A stretch of DNA of 64,000 nucleotides from Dreissena polymorpha (lineage: Eukaryota; Mollusca; Bivalvia; Myida; Dreissenidae), in assembly GCF_020536995.1 (NCBI RefSeq), contig NC_068367.1, positions 60,515,256 to 60,579,255 of the forward strand, read 5' to 3'. Shown piece after piece: positions 11,901 through 23,900 of the stretch. The translations under genes were made by a program, and so were the position numbers. The stretch's first letter is position 1. Each line of letters starts with the position of its first letter. The notes beneath the pieces are model-generated. The model saw only the letters and a program-made list of their open reading frames with translations. It made no database searches and had not been told where the DNA came from.

Positions 11901-14900
11901 GGAAAAGAACGCACTGCGCACATTTATCCCGATCTCTGGTAATGCATGCAACAACCAGAAATATTGTTAAAGCATAGGTTATCCGCTAAAAGTTAATCAA
12001 AGTGTGTATTTGGAGTACACATCACGATTAATTAAAACTCTAATTACGTCATATCTAAGTAGTTGCATGCCTTGCGTCCGACTTACTTAGATTATTGATA
12101 TTTACGGTGTTAATATTATATGTGTTTCTCAGATTTCTAATGTTTATTTAAAAATGGATTTATGCATACATCTGAATTTAAAACAAGAGATGTGTTTGTC
12201 AGAAACACAATGCCCCCTATTGCGCCGCTTTGAAGCCATAAATTTGACCTTTGACCTTGAAGGATGACCTTGACCTTTCACCACTCATAATGTGCAGCTC
12301 CATGAGATACACATGCATGCCAAATATCAAGTTTCTATCTTCAATATTGCAAAAGTTATGAAGAAGGTTTAAGTTTTGGTTAAAGTTTTTGAATTAGTTT
12401 TTTTGACCTTTGACCTTGGAGGTGACCTTGACCTTTCACCACTCAAAATGTGCAGCCTGATGAGATACACATGCATGCCATACATCAAGTTGCTATCTTG
12501 AATATTTCAAAAGTTATGAACAAGGTTAAAGTTTTGGTTATTTTTGGGACACACACACACATACAATGACAGACAGACCAAATACAATATACCCCCGATC
12601 TTTCGATACGGGGGCATAAAAACCTTTAGAGGGTCGATAATTGCCGCAAGGGGTTGATATTAGCAGAGGCCGTTTTTACTTTAAACCGTTTCATCCATAC
12701 ACTTTAGTTTGAGGTACAAGTGATTTCATTGGCTTAAATTATCCAATCAAACTTGGTATTTCTTAGTGACATGTATTTTTTAAAGTGAATGTAGTTATGA
12801 AAAAAATAAGATTATTTATCACTAAAGGGTCGATAATACCCGACATTACTCTACATAAAAACAAATAATCACATCAAGCAAAAAATCCAAACCACAAACA
12901 GGCATTGTAACTCACAACTGTCAAATAAAATCTTCATAGAAAACCATTATGCGCTGTGTGCCTAATTTCGATCACGATAAACTTTGTCTCTGCGCATGCT
13001 CGACATAAACAACAATTACTGAAAACTTGCTATGGTATTTAGACTGAGTATTCACAACTGTATCCAAATCTGCAAAAACAAAAATATAAACAAACAAAAC
13101 GGTCGTAAACGGTTAAAAACTATCTATTACCACACATGATATAAGTCACTGAGAAGCACTCATAAGTTCGACCAGCTGTCTTCATGACGTCATAAATGGG
13201 GGCTCACATGGGGTAGATAACTAGTTATTTGCTCACAAGAATACTTAAGCTAGGAGCGAGACATTCTAATGTTGCTGTTTTTTTTAGAAAAGAAAGGTTA
13301 TTCATATATTTTGAAGATTATTGTAATGTGTGTCTTCAATATTTATTCAAATTAACAACAACTGACAATTAAGAAGGTAACAGAAAAGAACATAAAACAC
13401 TCACATTTGTAAAATTACCAAACATATTTACATTATAATACGATATTTTCCTAAACATAATGTGGAAATAGGAATGTCTCACCCCTTCTAAAAGCCAGTT
13501 TTTCGTTACAATTGCGCTGCAGTAAAGAGCTTAAATTTAACAATAAACGTCTTAATTGGATGTCTATTATCTTAAAATGTGATGCGTCGATCTAATTTAT
13601 GAATGCCCCCAGAGCGCTTATTTACGTAGAATTGTCTTACCTCCCCTGAATACTGCAGCGTCGCTGAAAAGAGTATTTTGATGGATGTTTTATGAATTTA
13701 ATGGTGATTTAAAGAAAATAAGTGCGATAAATGCATGAAAAATGAGGTATCGATAATTTATATAATTTAAGCTTTGTTATTCATAAAGATCTGTTTCAAC
13801 CGCATTTTAACGAGAGGTTGACGGAATTACGACTTCTGTTATGAGTTTTCGCAGGAAGGCTGGCACGTGATGTAGCCTAAGTGATGGTATTCGAAAATTC
13901 GTCATAAAATCTGATCGGTAGGCATAAGATCGGAATTGGGCACGAATAGAATATATGTCCCAATCCTGAGAGAGCAGACAGGGTTTGTTGGATTGTTGTA
14001 TCGGGATGAAAGGTCAGTTCTCTCTCACTGATTTTTGTCATATCTTGTAAAGCTGCTTCTACCTTCAGGGAATGGTCAAGGCATTTTATATACTTGATTA
14101 AAGTTAGTGTTTGATTTTTTTCCTCTCTTCTCAGCCAATCTTCTTTTACACATGTAAATTGTTTGATGGACGCAATGCAGTTCTCTATGTCAGTTTGTAT
14201 TGCTGTCCTCATGGTGGCCAACAATGAGTCCAACTTCGTCTTGGTATTCTTCTCCAGTTGATCCAAAGAATCATTTATTGTCTTTCGTAAAGCATTGATT
14301 TCCTCAATAATTTTCTTGTAAGATTTCTCAAAAGACTTGATATTTTCCTCTAAGTTGTCTTTCTTTTCTATCAACTGCCGATGTTGTGTATTGACAGTCG
14401 CTGACAACTGCTTAAAGTCTCCTTTTTGATGGAGGTCTTTCATTTTGTCAGCTATAAATAGCACTTTACTGCATTTCCTGCAAAAACAAACCCACATAAA
14501 TTTACTTCATGTATGGGTTTTGGCAATCGCTGTAAATATTCTTAGATGTACAATTTGTTTTGAATATATTATTTTGTAAGCTCAAATATCTTAAAAAACA
14601 AACTAAAATTTGTCTGATTTTTTAAACTTAAGAAAGTAAATTGAACCAAAAGAAATATTTGATCCGTTCATCAGACCGGAAGGACACATAGTACTAAATG
14701 ATATTTTGCTGACACACCAATTATACAGATGATATTGGTTAGTTTTTGTAGATTATCGATTTTAAATCACAAGTGGTCATAGAGATTAATATGTATTTCC
14801 ATCCTTGAAAAAGCAGTGATATGTTGCTTTGAAATGTGCACATTGTGTGGTTTGTATATAGGTTGGTCAGTCTGTAGGTCAGTCTTTTTCAAGTGATATC

Positions 14901-17900
14901 TAGAGAATGCTTTAACCTACAATATATTGAATGCTTTCAACCATGCACATTTGTTTGATGTTTTGTTTTAGATGCCTATTAGTTTTGAGATCATCATTTC
15001 AAACTTCAAGTTCAAAGGGGCTAATGGGTTATTGTACATTGGTTTCCAAAAAATATCTTTAGAACCCTTTGAACTATGGTCATGCAAATTTGGTATACTG
15101 GTCACTAGAGTGAAAGGAAGGCACACATTAATTTTCATTTCAAAAGGTCAAAGGTCAAGATCACATTGGTTTATAACAAGAATTTAGTTTCAGCACTTAA
15201 TTTTGAGAACCCTTGACATGCAATCATGCTTATTGGTATGGTGGTTACAGTTTTGGATATTGGACCAATTTTGATTTTAATCACTGGGTCAAAATTCAAC
15301 TTCACCTCATCTATCAAGAAATGCGTTTGTGAATGATGAAAACCCTTTGACCAATCATCTAAATTGGTGTGAGGGTATTTCTTAAGTTTCCTCTTATAAT
15401 ATCTCAAGGTGAGCTTAAGTGATCACCATATGTTTGTCTTACGGCATCATGCAACATACCATGTGCATCTTTAGCTTTGAGTTCGTTACAACTCCAATTT
15501 TGTTTTTCCAACCAAGATGAAACTTGGTCAAAATATTTATCGAAACAATATCTTGGCTGAATTTGAGTCTGGTGTGTCCAAAAACTATTTCACCAGGTCA
15601 AATGTTAGAAAAACCTTGTAACCACTCAAGAGGCCACATTTATGACAAAATCTGAATAAAATATATAATTAATGTTTATAAAATCAATATCTCTGCTAAG
15701 TTCGAATCTAGTTCACATGTGTCAAAAAACTGGGCTACCATTTCAAATCGTCTAAAATCTTGTTACCCCTCAAGAGACCACGTTTATGACTAAATGTTGT
15801 TGAAACATGGTCAGAATGTTTATCTTGACAATATCTAGGTTCAGTTTCAATCTGGGTCATGTGCCTTCAAAAATAATTAAGGTCACCTGTTCAAATATTA
15901 GATAAACATTGTTACCACTCAAGAGGTTATATCTATAACTCAACCCTGATGAAACTTGGTCAATATGTTTATCTTAACAATATCTAGGCCAGGTTGAATC
16001 TGAGTCATGCATGTTAAAAAAGTATGTCAATTCTTCAAAAACACACATTAGCTTCAAAATAATCTAGTGGCCACATTTTCCTTCCAATCTTCATGGAACT
16101 TTGTCAGAATTTTAATCATGACGATATCTTGACTGAGTTCGAAGGAGCGTCCGAAAGATGGTAACCGGTTAGAAAAACATTGTTACGTACACTCAAGATG
16201 CCACCTTAATGTCTCAAGCTTTATGAAACTTCGTCATGCTTACCTTGATAATATCTCGACCAATTTAAAATATGGGTCAAGTGCAAAACAAGGTCACAAT
16301 GTCAAATCTTTCAAACAATGTTTAACCACTTAAGAGGGCGCATATATGATTTTGTCTTGATACAGCTTTGTAAGAATGTTCATCTTGATGATATGAAGGC
16401 CCTGTTCGAATCTGTGTCAAATGGGTACAAAAAAAGGTCACTAGGTCATGTCTTCCGAAATAGGTGTTTTTGAAATAAGGTGAGCTCTTAAGGGCCATCT
16501 TGGCCATCATTAACTGTTTATTGCCATGATAAACCACACACAATCATAAAATAAATATGTATATGCAGCAACTACACAGTAAGACAACATGTTAAATGGC
16601 TGCAAGTTGGAAACATAATTGTTTATAAACATTTTTTTATGAATTGTTCAATGCACATTCTTACATGCCAACATGCTGCTAGTGTTACATTTTTTTTTGC
16701 TTTAGTATTGTGCCTAAATTTGAGGTGAGTGACCTAGGTCTTTTTTATTACGCATGTTCTTTGAATTTCTGATTTCAATGTAAGAAGATAACAAATAATG
16801 TTTAAAAGTTTGATTGAAATATAAAAAAGTACCTGGTGAGCATCCTTGCTCCCTTAGAACCCTTCTTTGTAATTTGTATTGTGAGAGATTTGAAGGATTG
16901 TAATAAGTTTGGTTAGACATGTGTAGAAAATATCTTGATAACAAGTGAAACCGTACTTACTGATGATTGTGGACATGGCAGACTTGACATATCATCTGAC
17001 TGTGGTCCTCACAGAATACAGTCAATTTTTCTGTCTTGTGCTTCTGACATTTCTCTAGTGCCCTCACATTAGTCTCAGGCCACTGGCTGATGCTTTTCTT
17101 GCCCAAAATTGCATGCTTCTTGTAAATGTAGTTATGGTGCTCCACACATTTGCTACAATAAAATCTAGAACATTCCTCACAGTAATAATCAGCCTCTGTG
17201 TAAATTCTTTCATTATCCTGACAAGTGACACAAGAAAAGTCAAAGAACAAGTCTGATCCTTTATCAATGGAACTCTCAAAATTTGAAGCCATTTGTGGAT
17301 CACTATTGATAATTCCGTTTGTTGTTACCTTAAAGATTGAAGTTCAATCTTAGTAACCAATGTAAGGTGATATCCGGTCATGTGACTGTGTATTGCGTCC
17401 TACTTTATTTGTTACAAAATACCCAGATCATATTACCAATGCTGTATTGGTAAACACGTTAAACTATTTACAGTATGATATAGTTTAAATAAAAGAACCC
17501 TCTGTATATGCTGTTAAATTTGAATAGGCTAACCGATAATCTATTCATCTAGAGATATGCATGGGTTATTTTTGACAAATGACTTCAGGGAACTAAATAA
17601 GTTTTCATGTAAAATGTCCATGTAGATTACAATCAAAATTAAGTTAAATATACACACACTATTAATTTGAGGGTTGTTAATCCGAAACTTGTTAGAGGCA
17701 AAGATAACAGTTATTAGCTCACCAGAGCTTAAAGTGCGCAAGGCTCAATTTTAGGATACCATGTTGTCCATAATCACATAATTATGCTCATGTTTTATTT
17801 TTAGGATATTATGTTGGTCATGAGCCGTAAAAGGTGTTAATGCATGTGTTATCCTTTACTTCAAATGACCTCTCCTCCTGAATCTCATGGAAAATTTGAA

Positions 17901-20900
17901 TTAAACTTAAGAAGAAGCATCCTTGGATGACTCTCCTTCAAAGTTGTCCTATTTGTTTTGGTCCATCGCATATGTTGGTCACCTGAGCTATAAATAGACT
18001 TAAACAATGAAAACTTCTAAAATCGTCCTCAAAGGTTTTAAAATTCTGTGTGTAACTTTGTTTAGTGGTCCTCAACTAAGTTGGTTCAAATCAGCTCCCT
18101 GGGGTAACAATATTTATAATTGTAGACTTTGTAAAATGACCTTGAAATCTTCTCTTAAATGACAGGGCTCAGAGGTGTAACAGTTGGCATTAAATAATTT
18201 GTGGTGGACTTTTATCAAGTTTGTTAAAATCATACCACTGTGGTTGAAATTGCCCCCCCCCTCCCTATGGGGTATCTTGTCACCGTATATAATACTATGT
18301 ATTGAAAAATAGAACAATCTCTTTTAAAATGCAAAGAACAAAATGTTTTGTATTTTGCATGTAACATGATGTGATTGTCCTCAACCAAGTTTGTTCAAAT
18401 GATGCCCCAGTAGTCTAAATTGGTCTCAACCTCCACTTTTACAGGGCCTGTTATCTGCAGAGGTGTGGGAGAACCATCCGGGTGTTCAGCAGTTTGTGAT
18501 GAAGTTTCTAGCGCCCGGTACTTGGGAGAGACACAAGAGTGACCTGGCGCGGAAAATGGACACCATAGTCAACCCTCTTAAGACTGTCGGAAACGCTATA
18601 AAAACCATCTCTAACGATGGAGTGTCGAAACTTAGAGGGGTAAGTGTGTGCCAGCATTTAGAGGGTAATTGGTTGTCAAAATTTAAAAGGGTTAGGGGTT
18701 TCAGAACTTAAAAGGATTGTGGTATGAGTGGGTTGTGACATTTGGAAGCGGAGTGGGTTTATATTTTATAGCGAGGGGTAATTGGGCGTTAGAGGCATAC
18801 GGGGGTTAGAAACTTACGGGGTTGAGTGGGTGTCAAAACTTGGGAGTGAGTGGGTGTTGAAATATAGTGTGTGAATGGGTTTTGAAAGTTGGACGTGTGT
18901 TTTGGAACTTAGTGGGGTACCTTGGTGATGGAAAAGGGAAGTTAGCAGGTACATAATGAAAGGGCAGGAGGGGAGTAAGGGGTACCAAAACTTAGTGGGC
19001 TAAGTGGGAATCAAAACTTCGAGGAAGTGAATATTGTAATATAGTGTGTGTGTATTCTTTTTTAAACTTATAGGGGTGAGTGAGTATAAAAATTGTGTAG
19101 GTTAAGTACTGTATGTATCAAAACTAATAGGGGTAAGTGTGTTTCGGAACTTTGAGGGGTACGTTGGCATTGAAACTTAGAGGGGTAAGTGGGTATAGAA
19201 GCTTATAAAGGTAAGATTGGTAATCAAAAACTTAGTGGGCATGGTGAGTGGGTTTTGAACTTTCCTTGGAAGGGGTAGGTTGGTGTCAGAAATTAAAAAT
19301 AGAGAGAGATTAATAGGTGTAGAACTTTACAAGGGTAAGTGGGTCAATATTTAAATAGGAAAATGGGCCACCAAGATTGCCCCAATAAACTAGAAGATCT
19401 CATATAATTGCATATGATCATGATTTAGACCAAAATGTTATTTGTAGCGTAAATTGTGAGAGGTGTAATATATTATTATTGGGTGTAGGGACTACTTTGG
19501 GCATATGAATATCCAAACAAAGTGGGGGAAGTAGGTGTGATCACTTTAAAGGGGAAGTGGCTGTCAAAACTTAGGGGATTATGTTGGTGTCTAATCCATG
19601 TGGGTTGCTTTGTGCTTGAAACAAAGAAAGGTCCGCTGTAAGAGTATCTAAAATTTGTGGGGCTGAAATTGCGTTTGTAGACCTTTTGTAATTTAGATTA
19701 AAGTTGAAAAAAACAACAACACAAAAACAACATGCAGTCATGTATGTGACCATCTTTGTAATCCTGTCGAACCATTTTTTAAAGAAAAATAGGGTAAATA
19801 TACCTGGTAGTATTGATATGTTTTTAATTTTATGTTCAATTTGATCATTATCCTAATAAATGTGTGTCAATTTCTGTCACAGTGCCATGTTTGGCGGGAA
19901 GTGTTACTAAAAACAAACATACATGTATTGCTGAATCCCAAATTACAAAATGCAAAATTACCGTTGCAGGACTCATTCAGCAGGAGTTCAGGATCAGCAG
20001 CACACGGGACCAAAGTTGGAGCTGGGTTGGATCCAGATGTATATGATAATGAAAATAGGGAAATATTGGAACTGAAAGGCTAAGAAATGTGTGTGATATT
20101 GAAAATCGGGAAAGATTTGTAACTTAGGGGCTAACACTTGGCGCATAAAAATATGAAAATATCAGTAACTAAGTGGCTCAGACTGTGTGTAAGCAAAATA
20201 GGAAATTATTGGCAACTAAATGGCTGACACTTTATGAATGGAAAAAGGGGGATATTGGTAACTAATTGGCTCTCACTTAGTGCTAGAAAATAGAAAAATA
20301 TTGGTCACTAAGTGGCCTATACTTTGTGAATGAAAATAGAAAAATATTGGTAACTAAGTGGCTAAAACTGTTTGCATAAAAATTGGAAAATATTGGTAAC
20401 TCTGGGATTCAACCTTGGTGCATGAAAATAGGGAATATTGGTAATTAAGTGGCTTGCTTTGTTTGCTGTCAGGAAAGTTCCTTTTATTTTGCTTGGTTAA
20501 GGGACTGGTCTTATGATGCATTCCAATTTCAGTTAAATGAGAACATTCCACTGCGTATCATTTCACTTTCAATTAAACTAGAACATTCAAATGGGTATCA
20601 TTCTCTTTTCAGTTAAATCAGAACATTCCTATTTCAGTTAAATGAGAACATTCCACTGCGTATCATGCTGCTACTGATGGACGAGGTGTTTGACCTTCGA
20701 CACAAAAACCAGTGGCTGCGACGGCAGATTGCAAGAGTGTTGAAGCAACTCATTAAAGCCATCCTGGGGGACCGTATGAACAAGTAAAGAGGCTCGTTTT
20801 GCCTGGAGTTATTTCTATATTAAAGCCATACCTTGAGAATTTATGAACAAGTAAAGAGGTTCTCTAAATCCTTGATTTAATTCTTTATTAAGTTCATGAT

Positions 20901-23900
20901 AGGGATCCCATGTGTGAAAAGTAAAAAAAATCATGTAGCTTGTGAGAGAAGTATAACTGTCTTATTTGTAAAAAAAATTTGGGGTAAACAAAAATAATAT
21001 GTTTACAATTTTTTTTTTATCTTTAGACAATTACATTTATTAAACACATTATATTTCAACACTTCAGGGGACTCTAAAAAGTAGCTGATTTTCAAGTACA
21101 CTTTAAAAAAAATGGATATTTTATGCTGTATATTTTCATTACTTACATAACTTTTCACGTGCTCATTTTACATGAAACTACACACAAGATTGATTTTGAA
21201 CCCAAGCTTATTTTTGTGAACTTTTAATTTCGCCATTGCTTTTCATAAGATCTTAAAGAAGACATCTAAAAATGGCCTGATTTATATAATTTACAAGTAA
21301 AAAAAAGGTGTAAGACAAAAAAGCTATTTACAAAAACTTATAACTGTAAATCGTACAAGTTTTGCTTTGCGGTGATGTTCTTGTGTTGTGTTTTACAGGA
21401 ATATTGTTGAACATGTAGACTTCATGACCTCAGCAGAACAAGTCGCAGAATACATCAAGGCCTTTCGGTAATTTAATGGGGCGTTTATTTGTAGCAAAAA
21501 CATACAGTGAAATAGTCTGCCCAATTTACACTTTTCTGTTGTGTATGCCTTTGTTAGCTTGATGGTATCAAAATACTTGCGCGAATAGAGACACTCTTGA
21601 GTCTGATACCTTGGAAGAACCTGTTCTTGGTATCCTTGGAAATAAATTTGTATTATTTCGGGAGTTACAAACCAACACAGTCCTCTCTGCCATTATGCAG
21701 ATGAAATTTCCACAACACAAATACAATGTATTTGTTTTTTTGTTGACATTTCTTGATGTTCGTTACCCTATTAGAAATATGATACTTGTACATTATCGAC
21801 CATTAATGCAACAATGCATATTTATTTGGTTTTTCCTTAGACCAATGTGCATGATTGTAGAAGACTGTGGCTTATAAATCCTCATAAGACCTGTGAGAAA
21901 CTGCTATTATTTAGTATTGCGTGTAATCTGATGAAAACAAAAGGTAAACAAATGAGAATAATTTATTATAGGAAAATCTGTTTTGTTGTCGGAAAAAATA
22001 AGTCACAAACAAATATTAATTTGACTCAAAATGTAGGTGTCTGAAAACTAAAAGTGACTAAGAACTGTAATTAATTCTGTAATTTATTTTCATTTGATGC
22101 AAAAACATACCTAGTACCATGTACATAAGACTTATGTCCAAATTTACTATAAAATGTGTGGGGGAGGAGGAGGAGGGGTGGGTAGGTTGGTTTAACACAT
22201 TTGAGACGACGGTATTTTTCTACAAAACCTTTTTACTCCTTACATTAATACGTTTCACTCCTTACAGGGATACTGTTTACATCTTACAGGGACACTGTTC
22301 ACATCTTACAGGGATACTTATCAATCCTTACAGGGATACTTTCACTCCTTACAGGGATACTTTTCATTCCTTGCATGGACACTTTTTACTCCTTACAGGA
22401 ATACTTTTCACTCTTATAGGGATACTTTTCAGTCCTTACAGAGATACCTTTCACTCCTTACAGGGATACCTTTCACTCCTTACAGGGTTACTTTTCACTC
22501 CTTACAGGGTTACTTTTCACTCCTTACAGGGATATTTTTCACTCCTTACAGGTATACTTTTCACTCCTTACATACATACTTTTCACTCCTTACAGGGGTA
22601 CTTTTCACTCCTTACAGGAATACTTTTCACTTCTTACAGGGATACTTTTCACTTCTTACAGGGATTCTTTTCACTCCTTACAGGGATACTTTTCACTCCT
22701 TACATGGATACTTTTCACTCCTTACAGGGTACTTTTCACTCCTTACAGGGATACATTTCACTCCTTACAGAAATACTTTTCACTTCTTACAGGGATACTT
22801 TTCACTCCTTACAGGGGTACTTTTCACTCCTTTCAGGGATACTTTTCACTCCTTACATGGATACTTTTCACTCCTTATAGGGGTACTTTTCACTCCTTAC
22901 AGGGATACTTTTCACTTCTTACAGGGATACTTTTCACTCCTTACAGGGGCACTTTTCACTCCTTACAGGGTTACTTTTCACTCCTTACAGGGATACTTTT
23001 CACTCCTTACAGGGGTACTTTTCACTCCTTACAGGGATACTTTCCACTCCTTACAAGGATACTTTTTACTTTGTACAGTGATACTTTTCACTTCTAACAG
23101 GGTTACTTTTCATTCCTTACAGGGATTCTTTTCACTCCTTACAGGGATACGTTTCATTCCTTACAGGGATACTTTTTACTCCTTACAGGGATACTTTTGG
23201 GCCAGAGGGTGTGCTGGCTGAGCCACGACAAGCACGGGACAACAACATCAAAATGAGGACCAGGGTGGTCTGTAAGGCCAAAATGCTTGGCAGTACCCCA
23301 GGTACAGTTATCCTGTATATTTATGCCCCCCTTCGAAGAAGAGGGGGTATATTGTTTTGCACAAGTCGGTCGGTCCGTCCACCAGATGGTTTTCGTATGA
23401 TAAATCAAGAACGCTTAGGCCTAGGATCATGAAACTTCATAGGTACATTAATCATGACTGGCAGATAATGCCTATTGATTTTCAGGTCACTATGTCAAAG
23501 GTCAAGGTCACAGTGACTCGAAATAGTAAAATGGTTTCCGGATGATAACTAAAGAATGCTTACGCCTATGATCATGAAACTTCATAGGGACATTGATCAT
23601 GACTGGCAGATGACCCCTATTGATTTTCAAGTCACTAGGTCAAAGGTCAATGTCACAGTGACTTGAAACAGTAAAATGGTTTCCGGATGATATCTCAAGA
23701 ATGCTTACGCCTAGGATCATAAAACTTCATAGGAACATTTATCATGACTGAAAGATGACTCCTATTGATTTTCAGGTCACTAGGTCAAAGGTCAAGGTCA
23801 CATTGACTCGAAACAGTAAAATGGTATCCGTATGAAAACTCAAGAAAACTCAAGAATGCTTACGCCTAGGATCATGAAACTTCATAGGTACATTGATTAT

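Noticed and set aside
22119-22880. 253-codon open frame, the longest in the window
   Set aside because: It is the stop-free 22-bp minisatellite read through in rotating frames; only its relation to the SNX13 acceptor is meaningful.
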